Below are positions 53,340 through 63,897 of a DNA stretch of 64,000 nucleotides, one piece after another. The DNA lies in contig JAHDVF020000861.1 in assembly GCA_022606425.2 (NCBI GenBank), forward strand, positions 310,001-374,000, read 5' to 3'. The notes under the pieces were generated by a model. The model was given only the letters and a program-made list of their open reading frames with translations, searched no databases and was not told the origin of the DNA. The stretch comes from Lepidostoma basale. Lineage: Eukaryota > Arthropoda > Insecta > Trichoptera > Lepidostomatidae. Positions within the stretch are counted from its first letter, which is position 1. Each line of letters begins with the position of its first letter. Both the position numbers and the translations under genes were made by a program.

Positions 53340-54185
53340 TATATTTATACGAGGCATCTCCAGAAAGTAAGCGTACTGAATTTTTGTAGGTTACATCTTT
53401 TATTTAAACAAAAAAATTACGTGGTTACCGTAGTACATATGTAAGCTATTTTTCGACATAGTCGCCATTCCTCTCAATGCAAGTGGTGAAGCGGGGTATC
53501 AACTTTTTGATGCCTTCCTCGAAGTAGTTTCCCGCCAACCCCTTCGTCCACTTCTTCGCCTCCTCTTTTACCTCCTCGTCGGTTGAAAACCTTTTTCCAC
53601 CCAAGTACAGCTTCAGGGAGGTAGAGATAGTAATCTGAAGGTGCTAGGTCAGGGGAATGCGCGGGATGGTTCAGGACATCCCATTTAAACGAGGCGAGCA
53701 GTTCCTTCTGGCATTGTCGTGCAGCAGGCAGACTCCCTTTGTCAGCATGCCTCTGTTATTGTTCTGAATCGCCCTCCAGAGTTGATGGTCTCCCCTTGAG
53801 GCATATTTTCAATTAAAATTATGCCTTGACAGTCCCAAAACACGGATGCCATGATTTTCTTGGCTGAAATTGTGGTTTTGAACTTTTTGGCGGAGGGTGA
53901 AGAGGTGTGACGCCACTGTTGAGACTGCCTTTTGGTTTCAGGCGTGTAGTGTGCAACCCAAGTTTCATCTCCAGTAACGATGGAGCGGAGAAATTCATCT
54001 CCATGGAGTTTGCAGCGCCTCAAAAACTCTTGCCGGTGCCGCGTATTTCGCACTTGGCGGGAGATTGGATTGACATTTTTCACAAAACGTGTTGTCGCGT
54101 CGACACTTCTCAACGTACTGACCTCGAACCGGTCTCGTTATGGAGGGGAAGGGTCAGGCTACACGGAAGTGTAGCCAACATGTCG
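53340..54185 (-). mobile_element. Mariner transposon, broken, different lineage
   Basis: The minus strand from 54113 reads ISRQVRNTRHRQEFLRRCKL, SIVTGDETWVAHYTPETKRQ, SQQWRHTSSPSAKKFKTTIS and SVFWDCQGIILIENMPQG: TGDETWV holds the first catalytic Asp. A frameshift and stop follow. A later scrap has LLHDNAR (second Asp) and a region with KEEAKKWTKGLAGNYFEEGI. The 3' end has AGTAAGCGTACTGAAT. It differs clearly from the mariner at 52430. Confidence 0.85.
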
Positions 54186-54215
54186 AAAATAAAATCCATC
54201 CTGTCGTGAGAGTCT

Positions 54216-54320
54216 CGTATCCAATGACAGGTCATAATCCTGTAAATGCCTCGACCACCATATTCTGTTTCCAAATAATTTACATCTTCGTCTCTATTGA
54301 GATACAATTAATTCTTAAAT
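54216..54320 (+). repeat. Dispersed repeat H, partial copy
   Basis: AATGACAGGTCATAATCCTG, CCTCGACCACCATATTCTGT and GTCTCTATTGAGATACAATT. It directly follows the mariner. Confidence 0.65.
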
Positions 54321-54584
54321 TATATTTTAATTTAAATGCGTATTAAAACGTGATTCGAATCTGGAGGAAGGTGGCCGTGGACCTTATCAAGCACCGAGGT
54401 AATAATTCCGATATAAACCTGAGGTATTGCGTGTTACCTGGCATAGCTAATGCACCGCGGGCCGTGAGAGATTGGCCAATCTCGATGCGGAGTTAATCAA
54501 CTTTAGTATGTCGTATTGTTTTTCGAGAACATTCGCTACTAGGAAGACGCCCGTGCGTGCAACACAACATGTAACTTTTCTAAT

Positions 54585-54945
54585 ACAAACATTATAAAAT
54601 TATCAAATGATTTTACTGAAATCTCTTGATGGAAGTTCATTTTAAATAGTAATGAAATAAAACGACGTTTTTTAACTACTTCCACTTTTGTCTTTATTTC
54701 GACAGCGACCGGTTTCGCCAGGCTCGCTGGCTGTAATACCAATATTTAAATTCAGTAAATATTAAATAAATATTTGAAGATTATTTTTGTATAGAATCAT
54801 GTTTACCACCCCTGATCTGTATGTATATAAAGGACTAAGTTTACAATAGTGTCAACAGTCGATGCCAGCGAGCCTGGCGAAACCGGTCGCTGTCGAAATA
54901 AAGACAAAAGTGGAAGTAGTTAAAAAACATCGTTTTATTTAACAT
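54585..54945. repeat. Foldback repeat, family 5b, copy 2 (both arms kept)
   Basis: The arms at about 54660-54732 and 54862-54935 are inverted: AACTACTTCCACTTTTGTCT and GACAGCGACCGGTTTCGCCA against TGGCGAAACCGGTCGCTGTC. The core of 110 bp (GTATAGAATCATGTTTACCA) is shared with 50495. The flank with the TTTTACTGAAATCTCTTGAT sequence also recurs inverted at 50795. Confidence 0.75.
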
Positions 54946-55189
54946 TATAAAAGTATGGAATTAGCAAAAACATATGAAAGTAGAATAAAAATTGTATATC
55001 CCAAACACCCCCTGCCGCCATAAGCGCCCATAATCGATCCTCTTTCAGAGGAACTGTCCGGGACATAAAAATTAAGCCCCTTCAATAACCAACAACCCAC
55101 CAAATCACCTTTCCAACAATATTCCTATCAGACGTAAGAAGAATAGCCAAAAGAGCTGATCTTCCGTAAGCCAGAAGAGCCACGAATAA

Positions 55190-55815
55190 TAACAGTAGAA
55201 ATGAGATATTTTTGAAGAATCTGTGATAAATCTGTATATGATTGTGTATCAAATGAAAATATAAGAAGTAAATGCAATGTGATTCAAAATATTGTGAACA
55301 ATATTATTGATGGTTGAAGTATTGGTTTTGTAAAACTCCATTATTAATTTATGATAGTAAACACGATTGTTTAGTGGTAGTGTCAGTTTGAGAATGCCCT
55401 CGCAAGGCGAAACAAATTTGTCAACTCAAATTTTGTCACTATTTGTATAATTTATGTAAATTAAATCGAAGTAAAACCACTTAACAATCCTGTTTACTAT
55501 TATTATGAACAAAAAATAGTGAAAGGGTCATTTAGAGCTGGGACATATGGAAAGAATGAATGAAGAAAAAGTGATAAAGAAAGAAAATATATTTGAACGA
55601 TAAAATGGAATACAAAATGGAGAAGTCAGGAAAACATGACACGATCAAATGAATCAGACGTTAAATATCGGGCACGTGAAGAATCGGAAAAATCGATGTA
55701 CGTGCATGACACGATATATGAATGTTGAAGCAAGAGAAATATTTCAGGAAAGAACAATGTGGTGGTACATTATTTCTGCCTACCCCTTCGGGGAAATAGA
55801 ATGATTGTAAATTTG
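55190..55815 (+). mobile_element. RTE-type LINE 3' fragment, split by a family 6 repeat
   Basis: The first part (55190-55315) gives EMRYF, RICDKSVYDCVSNENIRSKC and NNII. The second (55503-55815) gives the ERMNEEKV, RKTHDTIK, NIGHVKNRKNRCTCMTRYMN and CLPLRGNRMI-type end. The piece in between (55316-55502) is a family 6 repeat. 54950-55190 and 55820-56580 hold nothing else I can name. Confidence 0.65.
55380..55430 (+). ncRNA. Hammerhead-like motif, family 6, longer stem III
   Basis: TTGAGAA (55388-55394), extra T, stem II GCC/GGC, GAAA (55109-based numbering avoided; GAAA directly follows GGC at 55108-equivalent, i.e. 55409-55412), stem III palindrome CAAATTTG (55413-55420), TC (55421-55422). 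C3 and G8 are replaced by U and A, a compensatory pair. Confidence 0.45.
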
Positions 55816-56584
55816 TTAGTTTTTTTGAAAACATTAGACTCCCGATTATTCGGGGCTATCGAAAAATAAACGGATATAAAAACTCTGAACAAAATGTGTT
55901 ATTGAAAGTCCAGTGGTGAAACTTTCAGAGGATGACGCTTCCATCACAGTAATCGGCACACAAACCTAAAGTATCCCTGAGTATGAAACAAGACTTATTA
56001 AAACGATACTAGCTAATCTAAAACACAAAACAGAACGTTCCACATAATGTTAAAAATAATAATAATAAAAACGCGCACGCGTATAACTCTCACCTCGTAA
56101 TTATCAAAAACCAGGACTGGAAATATTCCGTAAAAAATATCGGAAAACATTTATAAAACTTATAAAATTTCCTTCCATTTTATGACACAAATAATGACAC
56201 CAGAGGGGTTATTATATTCCCCTTGCACACATTCTTTAAAATGGTTCTACGCAGATTTCACTAAATTAGCTTTTCGACAAGGGGGCAATCTTTCTGTTAC
56301 TCCAATTAAGTGAGTTAAAATGCTTTTAATTAACCTCGTTTTTTTATTGTCAAGGTTAATTCGCAAACCAGTTTATCTGACCCTAGATAATCGGGATTCT
56401 ACAGTATAAAAACATTTATCCGATTGATCTGATATCTGACTCAATGGGTTCTAAATCGTATTCAGAAGAACATAGAGATTTGAATTGTTTTTCTTCACTT
56501 TAACCGTTAAGTATTTAAAATGTAACAGTAAAATACTATGAAACCAAAATGTTAATTTTAATTCATCAAACAAATTATATTTAA

Positions 56585-57290
56585 AAAACTCACTAACCAT
56601 CACAGTGTCTCTCCGAAGGGGTAGGCAGAAAGAATGGACCATCACACTGTTCTTTTCTGACAAACTTCTCTCGCTTCCTCATTATTAATACATCTTGTCG
56701 TGCACGCACGCTGATTTCTCAGACTTTGGCCGACATTAAATATTTAATTGATTTGATCGTATCACGTTTTCCTCGGCCTTCCTCTATTCCTTGTTCCATT
56801 TACGCCGTTTATACTATATATATAATACTTTATTTGCCATTATTTCTTCATTCATTATTTCCATGTGTCCAAACCATCTTTATGATCCTTTCATTATTTT
56901 ATTCATAACACTTTCATTCGTGGCCCACACTTAATATTTGATTTATTTGATCGTGCCACGTATTTCTCAGTATTCCTCTATTTCTATTTCCGTTTACGTC
57001 GTTTACACATACTTTCTTTACCATAATTTCTTCATTCATTTTTTCCATGTGTAAACCATCTTAATGATCCCATCTTTCTTTTATTAATAATACTTTCATT
57101 TCCACTGCATTCACTTATTATATTTGCATTTCACACATTCACTTATTATATTGATATAAAAATCTTATTTATTCTGCATATATTCTACTTTCATCCTTCT
57201 TTTGCCAGTTTCATGCTTCTCATTCATACATAAGGATCAGTACAAAATAAAACATTGTATGCTGCCATTTAAACTTTTTTTGGATAGACT
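56585..57290 (-). mobile_element. Two RTE-type 3' fragments in tandem
   Basis: CACTAACCATCACAGTGTCT starts the first. On the minus strand the IKYLMSAKV, NDVNGTRNRG-like and MKGSXRWFGHMEIMNEE regions occur at about 56720-56930 and again at 56935-57070, followed by the ESRIYAE and VLYWILMYE-like 5' parts to 57290. 57291-57435 has no recognised feature. Confidence 0.6.
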
Positions 57291-57439
57291 TATTTTATTT
57301 CAATGCTCAAAATATAGTTTATTAACGTTATATAAAGAAACATTTGGGACACCGCGTTTACATGAGAATTCAATTAATTTTATCTGTTTGAATAACTTTT
57401 TGGAAACATTGTATTATCACAACACAATAAAAAAAAAGT

Positions 57440-57630
57440 AGCAGAAATGCGAACCCTACGCTTCATCGCAGGCAAAACTTGGAGAAACCCAAGCAGCAAG
57501 AGATTACCAGGAAGGCCGCCAAAGAGATGGAGAGATGGCTGGACATCATCATCCCAGGACAGCCCACCGTCACAAACAGGTCATACGACCTAAACTTAGA
57601 GAAAGAAGAAGAAGAAGAACAAAAAAAAAG
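57440..57630 (+). mobile_element. LINE fragment (family C), deleted
   Basis: VAEMRTLRFIAGKTWRNPSS, KRLPGRPPKRWRDGWTSSSQ and DSPPSQTGHTT, then (GAA)n: the TLRxIAGKT block is joined directly to GRPPKRWRDGW, so the GHVQRM segment is missing. 57640-58110 has no recognised feature. Confidence 0.65.
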
Positions 57631-58129
57631 TGGTGTGATAATACAATGTTTCCAAAAAGTTATTCAAATGTGAATCCACAACACAAAGTAATGGCGAATA
57701 TATAATAGAATAAAATAATTTTGTCTGCCTATGAAAACTAAAACAGCTTTCGAGGCCGAACTTGTATGACAGTAATTAGTTTATTTATTATTTCCAGCAG
57801 ACGTTTATTGGATAGGTAGGTTCCGAATCCGAAAAATATTTGCTCCAAATCCAATATCCAGACACTAATCGGATTTTGTTTCTCTGTCGAAGTTTATTCT
57901 ACCTTCCAGAATATTCCATTTAATAAATCTTTACAAACACCCACTTATAAGCTAATATTACTTCCAGGCAAAATCCCGCAGTTTCCCGCAAAATCTGCTA
58001 TGTACGAGCATCTTAAGTGAGAAGACATGTTCTCGCTTTGATTCAGATGTTAACCTCATATAAAACATACATAACATAAATGTATTTTCTACGTATGATA
58101 TAAATTTCATTTTATACATCTCTTCTTCT

Positions 58130-59007
58130 TCTTCTTCTTCCTCAGCCTATTCCCGTCCACTCCTGGACAAAGGCCTCCTCCATTCGCTTCCATGTCACTC
58201 TGTCTTGTGCAGACTGCATCCAGGTTATTCCGGCGCGGCGTGTCTGTTCAGATCATCCTTCCACCGTAGTTGCGGTCGCCCTGCACTTCTCTTTGCCGTC
58301 CACGGTCTCCAAGTCAGCAGTCTTCTTGTCCACTTTTCATCTGAGCTTCTGGCTACCTGACCTGTCCATTGCCATTTTAGAGTCGCCACCCGGCTCACCG
58401 TATCGTTTCTGACTCTGTCTCTCAGGCTTATTTCTAGCATGGCTCTTTGGGTCACTCGTAGTTTCTCGGCACTTTGTTTGGACAATGTAACAGTTTCAAG
58501 ACCATAAGTACCAACTGGCAGAATGCAGGCTTCGTAAACTTTTCGTTTCAGTTTGATCGGTATTTTCCGTTTTTTAAGGAAGTAACTCATGTTTCCGAAA
58601 GCTCCCCAGCTTAGTCCAATTCTTCTTTCTAGCTCTGCGGTTTGGTTATCTCGGCCCAATCGAATATTGTGTCCCAAGTATGTATATTCTTGGACATTCT
58701 CAATTCTGTTGCCGTCCACGTTGATTTCAAGCCTTTCCGTGCCCATCGCCTTGGTCTTTGCCAGGTTCATATTCAAACCTACAGATTTGGATACATCGTT
58801 TAGTTCTTTCAGCATTTCAGCTAGTTCCTCCGGATTGTTGCTCATGAGGACAATGTCGTCAACAAAGCGCAGATGGTTTAAATATTTTCCATCATCACGG
58901 ATTCCTTTAGTTTCCCAGTTCACATTTTAGAAAATGTATTCGAGGACTAAAGTGAACAGTTTTGGGGATATTGTGTCTCCCTGTCGGATTCCCGGAAAAC
59001 CCTTCTT
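58130..59007 (-). mobile_element. LINE reverse transcriptase fragment (family D), best preserved
   Basis: The minus strand begins KKGFPGIRQGDTISPKLFTL and VLEYIF, then one in-frame stop, then a 232-codon frame (58225-58923). It has LNHLRFVDDIVLMSNNPEEL with the catalytic FVDD (YxDD box), VGLNMNLAKTKAMG, VQEYTYLGHNI, KVYEACILPVGTYGLETVTL, VTQRAMLEISLRDRVRND, VATLKWQWTGQVARSSDEKW and AGRPQLRWKDDL. These are palm and thumb-side blocks of an RTE/CR1-type reverse transcriptase. The 3' end has the GGACAAAGGCCTCCTCC complement and (CTT)n. The endonuclease and the RT N-terminus are missing, so it is inactive. Confidence 0.85.
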
Positions 59008-59089
59008 AAAGATGCATAAAAAAAATATTATGATGACCGAAAGATTTCAGATCAAAGCTTAATTTTTCATATTTCATCCTCAAATTAAA

Positions 59090-59462
59090 ACCCAACGTGC
59101 ATATTTGTTATATTTTACTTTCTAACAGAAAGCAGGACTCAAAGTCGTTATCTTTTACTATTTATACTATGGCACATGATGAATGCTGCGATTCGTTAAA
59201 CCTTCAATGTGATAAAATACTCGTGCATAACCTCAATGATGAAACGACTTCACCGACTAACAGGCTAACAAACTATTTCTACTCGTCCACAAATCTCCAT
59301 ATTTATCTCATGCCCATTCCACGCCCTTACAGAATTGTGCAAGTTCATAAATCTGAACCCTCGTCATGGAATAAACTACCCCACAGCATGCAAAGGCAAG
59401 ATAACGAAGGAGATTTCAGAAGCTTCCCGATTCATATTCTCAAGACGCCACGCTTGAAGTAA
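59090..59462 (+). mobile_element. Probable LINE C-terminal fragment
   Basis: The 121-codon frame ends RIVQVHKSEPSSWNKLPHSM, QRQDNEGDFRSFPIHILKTP, which resembles the WNKLP...F...LK...L ending of CR1-like LINE proteins. The upstream half has no clear match. 59535-59600 (minus) is a small RTE scrap. The remaining DNA to 60045 has no recognised feature. Confidence 0.4.
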
Positions 59463-60049
59463 ATCTCTCACAAAAATAACACCATATTAAAATACAGTCA
59501 TTTGTCGGTTACAAAAGATATTTCAAATTATTCTTTGTGATCTCGGCATTTATCCTACTTTCATCGTTATACCAACTCCAAGCTTTACTTCCATGCATTT
59601 CATTAAAACTATCATAATATAAATATGCAAAAACTGATGTTAACAAGAAAGAGTACAAGAATATTTTGAACACAAGAAAGCCAGAGAGGAATACTTCGAT
59701 TCTCTCCGAAAGTAATTCGAAATGAATTATTTTTTTAATTTAGTTCTGATTTTTGTTGTATGACGTTAGAGAACTATTTGGTGTTGTTGATTGTGAAAAT
59801 ATTAACGTATGTTAAAAAAATTAATTACATCAAAAGTTAAAACTTATTACCGATTACGATGGTACAGTGAACCAAGATTTTAAAGGGTTGAAAATCTTTA
59901 CTTCCCTGAATATTTCACGGGTTGCAACAAGTTATTAAATCGCAAAATATTACATTTCGATCATATAACACCTAGGTTCTCAAAGTGGGCGATAACACCC
60001 TCTTGTGGGCGTTTGAGATATTCAGGGAGGCAGTAGAAGATCCAGAAAA

Positions 60050-60328
60050 AATAGTCGTCCTCCACATTCATACATCGCAACATGCATGATCGTCGATTCT
60101 GCCGACTTCGAATGTGCCCGCCATTCAGTATTTGATTAATTTGGTCATGCCATGCTTTTCTTGGTCTTCCACGACTTCTCTTTCCACTCACATTGCTTGA
60201 ATACAACATTTTAACCATTATTCTCTCGTCCATTCGTTCCATATGTCCAAACCATCTCAGGGATCCTTTTTTAATTTTACTTATGATGCAATCATCTGCT
60301 TTACATTTCTTCGTTCAGTATTCTACCA
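60050..60328 (-). mobile_element. RTE-type LINE fragment
   Basis: Minus strand: KSKIKKGSLRWFGHMERMDE, RIMVKMLYSSNVSGKRSRGR, PRKAWHDQINQILNGGHIRS, RQNRRSCMLRCMNVED. Same subfamily as 36668. Its 5' side is cut by the palindrome at 60327. Confidence 0.8.
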
Positions 60329-60582
60329 TATCGTCTGTTCAAAGGTAAAACTCATTAAGTGACATTTAAAAAAAATAATAATAATTGCAATTTCTGTATC
60401 AGACTTGTGAATTCTACGTCAGAAAATAATCACCTAGTGTATTTAAAGAATAACAGTTATTCTTTAATAAAAACACTTGGTGATTATTTTCTGACGTAGA
60501 ATTCACAAGTCTGATACAGAAATTGCAAAAAAATAAAAAATTAAATGTCACTTAATGAGTTTTACCTTTGAACCGACGATAT
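60327..60582. repeat. Near-perfect 255-bp palindrome
   Basis: Arms of about 115-125 bp: GTTCAAAGGTAAAACTCATT to ACGTCAGAAAATAATCACCT on the left, AGGTGATTATTTTCTGACGT-like to AATGAGTTTTACCTTTGAAC on the right, with a centre AAAGAATAACAGTTATTCTTT that is itself palindromic. There is no TIR-type target duplication and no coding. 60583-61080 has a hAT-like scrap (GGGGGGCGTTGAACG) at most. Confidence 0.85.
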
Positions 60583-61182
60583 GTCGTTTTCAGATATATA
60601 AAAGATTTAATAACACTTTAAAATTCAACTATGTGTTTTTAAATATTTGGAATAACTTTTATGGAAGGGGGGCGTTGAACGTTTATTTTTCTTGTGAAGG
60701 GGGCTTTTTAATATTTTAATGACATTTTCAATTAATTATTAATACTTCAAAACACGTTTCATAATTATACGGAAGTTCTTACTTTGCACTGAAGTATCTA
60801 CTCGACTTTTACTTGAATCCCTTAGAATTTGGATTGTTGGCATCGTCCCAAAACTCGCTTCGTGTCTACCTTACATAACAACAAAATATATTTCGTAAGA
60901 AAACATCAAAGGTACTTTATTCGCATGATAGAACTCAAGATAAGAAGAAATCAGATGTGCCGATTGTTACGCGGGTAGCAACTGCTAGCGCGTATAGCAC
61001 ACTCTTTAGGGTGATCCGATGTGAGTGGATTGTACCCGCAATATATGATCGACATTTTGCACAGACAATATAACAGAAAAATAAGGCTGCGGCCACACCG
61101 AAGTGTTTCGGTTGTGACTCGCTTTCTGTCTGTCCGAAAATGACAGAGACTGATATGACAGCGTTTTCAAATTTTAACCGCT

Positions 61183-61492
61183 ATTAATTCTTCTTCTTCT
61201 TCCTTATTGTAAGCCTATGTGGTCTGTTCTCCAGAGTGTTGCTCCTCCTGCGGGTAGATTCCCAGCTGTCCTTCCATATTTTAGGAGGTCTTCCACGAGG
61301 ACGAGTCCCATGAGGCTGGTTATGCAATGCAATATAGGGGAGTCTGGTGGTGTCCATTCTTTGAACATGACCGTACCAGTCCCTTTTTCGCTGTCTGCTC
61401 CATCTTATAACATCCTCAACCTTACATATCTCTCTTATTCTGGTGTTCCTCACGCGATCTCTCAGTGTCTTGCCTGCTATCATCCTCAGCCG
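61183..61492 (-). mobile_element. LINE fragment (family C), cleanest copy
   Basis: Minus strand: IAGKTLRDRVRNTRIREICK, VEDVIRWSRQRKRDWYGHVQ, RMDTTRLPYIALHNQPHGTR, PRGRPPKIWKDSWESTRRRS and NTLENRPHRLTIRKKK-coding tail. GCTATTAA occurs on both sides (about 61181 and 61491), a plausible target duplication. Confidence 0.8.
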
Positions 61493-61919
61493 CTATTAAG
61501 TTATTATATTTACTTTAATTGGTATTAACCAATTAAAGTAAAGGGCACGAATGATTTGTTATCAACTAATTAATGGTCAAAAAATTTGTAAACTCACATT
61601 TATTTTCATATGTGAGTAAAATTTGTTAATTACTTGCGCAGATTCAAATCTTTATAAAAATAGGCAAAAACCCGGATATCGTCGAAAAATCAGAACGAGC
61701 ATATTTTGAATACGAGAGAGTAAGAGAGGAATACTTCGATTATCTGCTAATGTAAGAAATGCACACAATGCGCATGCCTGAGAACGTTTCTGGATTATTT
61801 TGAATTTTGTTTTGATTATTGTTGTATGACATTAAGCCAACAAACAAACCATAAAACTTAAAATGTAGACTTCCGTGAATATTTCATGCGTTGGAACGAG
61901 AGTGAGTTAGCGCTATCGG

Positions 61920-62008
61920 AGAGAGAGTGAGAGAGAGAGGGTGAGAGAGAGAGGGTGAGAGAGAGAGGGTGAGAGAGAGAGGGTGAGAGAGAGAGGGTGA
62001 AAGAGAGA

Positions 62009-62040
<32 letters not shown>
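61920..62040 (+). repeat. (GA)n / GGGTGAGAGAGAGA minisatellite
   Basis: Seven or so units of a GAGAGAGAGGGT-type 14-bp motif decaying into pure (GA)n. The serine/leucine frame on the other strand is an artefact. Confidence 0.95.
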
Positions 62041-62043
<3 letters not shown>

Positions 62044-62176
62044 AAAAGCTTAATCAATGGCTTGACATTTTGATAATCAATAAAATAATTTGATAACGCT
62101 GTTAAATCAGTCTCTGTCATTTTCGGACAGACTGCAAACGAGTCACCAAACGAAACACTTCTGTATGACCGTAGCC

Positions 62177-62357
62177 TTAGGGTACGGCCACACCGGTGTC
62201 CCAGATTAGGAGTCAAGAGTCAAGACACAGGTGGCTTGTGTTTACGCACCGTAGCTCGAAGCGTATAGTATGGCCGTTCCCATAGTACGCCATACGTTGG
62301 TTCGCCAAGTGTTCATCTTAACTCCTAATCTAGCACTCCGGTGTGGCCGTACCCTTA
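62177..62357. mobile_element. 181-bp MITE abutting the TIR element
   Basis: TTAGGGTACGGCCACACCGG at 62177 and CCGGTGTGGCCGTACCCTTA at 62338 are inverted, continuing inward through AGATTAGGAGT. It shares the GGCCACACCG core with the TIRs of 61083-62178. Confidence 0.7.
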
Positions 62358-62619
62358 CGGAACCCTCGTCTCGACAACTTCTGAAAACCCCGAGAGAATC
62401 TCACGAAAACACTCCGAAGTGATTATTTATTGAAATAAACAACAGAATCTCGTATTGTCTCTTATTTTTCTTGTCTCGTTCTCAAATTAAAACCACTTTC
62501 TGAAGGAAAGTTTGAATGTCGTAGGCGAAATCTTTATTTCGAAGCAATTACGCAAAACTCAATATCGAATCAACGATTTTGTTTATTTATTTTTATATTA
62601 AAAAATACATTTATTCCAA

Positions 62620-62735
62620 TAACGACCTTCGCGGCAGAGTAACAACAGCTATCACTGCCACAATGAAGGTCCGGGTTCCCGGCAATGAAAGTGTGAAAAA
62701 ATATCTCACGCTGTCTTTGGTTTATATTATAAAAA
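62620..62735 (+). mobile_element. tRNA-derived SINE, diverged copy
   Basis: AACGACCTTCGCGGCAGAGT, GGTCCGGGTTCCCGGCAATG and TCTCACGCTGTCTTTGGTTT align with the SINE head and body; box B is mutated. Confidence 0.6.
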
Positions 62736-62794
62736 TGACTTTATACGAGCCACATGCCATGAGAATTAATAGTATTAAAAAATGTATAGTAGTT

Positions 62795-63235
62795 GGGTTC
62801 AAATCGACCTTTATGTATGGAAGTGAAGTATGAAACTGGTAATAGAACTTTGAAAGTAGAATGATTGCGATAGAAATGAGATTTCTTAGACGAGTGTGTG
62901 AGAATTTTGTATACGAGTGTCAAATGCAAATATGAAAAGAGAAACCAGTGCAAATGAAAGTGTTATGAACAAAAGGGTTATAAAAATAGTTAAGACACAT
63001 GGAATGAATATATGAAGTAAGAATGGTAAATAATGTACCATATATGTAACCTATGAAAACGGACAAGAAATAGAGGAAAACTGAGGAAAATGTAATACGA
63101 TCAAATCACTCAAATATTAAATGCCGATCATGTGAGTTTGAGAGATAGACGTGCGTACATGACACGATGTAAGAAAGTTGTGGAACGAGGAGTATGTCAG
63201 GAAAGAGTTGTGGCGGTCCATTATTTCTGTATTTC
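62795..63235 (+). mobile_element. RTE-type LINE 3' fragment, decayed
   Basis: STFMYGSEV, a stop, then MIAIEMRFLRRVCENFVYEC, SANESVMNK, SLRDRRAYMTRCKKVVERGV and VCQERVV. Many indels; it ends near TCCATTATTTCTG. Confidence 0.65.
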
Positions 63236-63394
63236 TACAAAAGATATGAATAATATTGAGAAATTACAGGTAATATCAAGCCTCAGAAATCTCTTCCTAA
63301 ATTCATCAATTTTCTTCCAAATCCAGATCTTAAGGGTTGAATTATGACACTATATTGGATTTTATTAGGATTAAGTATATACGAATTTATTTAT

Positions 63395-63445
63395 GCCAAC
63401 ACAGGTTAACGAAACACATGTCGGGAAAACCTCAAAAATAAATTG
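63395..63445 (+). repeat. Degraded family 1 hammerhead-like motif
   Basis: TATGCCAACACAGGTTAACG, GAAA, CACATG, TC, GGGAAAACCTC, then AATAAATTGTGATA as in other family 1 elements. The 5' core is lost. Confidence 0.4.
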
Positions 63446-63464
63446 TGATACGTATAATATATTG

Positions 63465-63640
63465 ATGACCTTCCTGGCCGAGTGGCAAGCGCTATGACTG
63501 TCACACCTAAGATCCCGGATTAGACTCCCGGCGATGGCATTTTGATTGTCACACTATCTTTGCTCTGGTGTAGAATTCACGTGACAATAAAATGGCGATA
63601 AAATAGCTATCTATCACATGTCATGGGAATCAATATATCG
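63465..63640 (+). mobile_element. tRNA-derived SINE, copy 4
   Basis: GACCTTCCTGGCCGAGTGGC (box A), TTAGACTCCCGGCGATGGC (box B, mutated), CACACTATCTTTGCTCTGGT and TAGAATTCACGTGACAATAA. Confidence 0.75.
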
Positions 63641-63897
63641 CACGCTTAATAGAACACTGGCTTAACTCAAAAAAGCAAGTTTTGCTCAATCTGACATGAG
63701 TCGGTGTTTTAACAAAAACAGTCGAAAAACACGTACGAATGGATAGCGTTAACATTGTGAACGATTAACGTACGTACGAATGGATAGCGTTAACATTGTG
63801 AAAAATAGATGGATAGTGTAACACAAGCCTCTGTCTAATGTTAAATCAATTATGACCTAAACCATAATCGGTCAGTTTACTATTAAGCGTGCGATAT
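63635..63897. mobile_element. MITE with 18-bp perfect TIRs between two SINEs
   Basis: ATATCGCACGCTTAATAG (63635-63652) and CTATTAAGCGTGCGATAT (63880-63897) are exact reverse complements. Inside, a 30-bp unit (ACGTACGAATGGATAGCGTT...) occurs twice without change at 63731-63760 and 63772-63801. Confidence 0.7.

Larger units (their letters stand above)
61083..62178. mobile_element. TIR element (about 82-bp TIRs) containing a LINE and a minisatellite
   Basis: Left TIR 61083-61165 (AAGGCTGCGGCCACACCGAA, TGTCCGAAAATGACAGAGAC) and right TIR 62095-62178 (GTCTCTGTCATTTTCGGACA) are inverted at roughly 85 percent. There is no transposase. The interior holds the LINE C piece and a (GA)-rich minisatellite. 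Confidence 0.7.

Noticed and set aside
61884..62216. 110-codon frame rich in Leu-Ser on the minus strand
   Set aside because: Translation of a (GA)n minisatellite.
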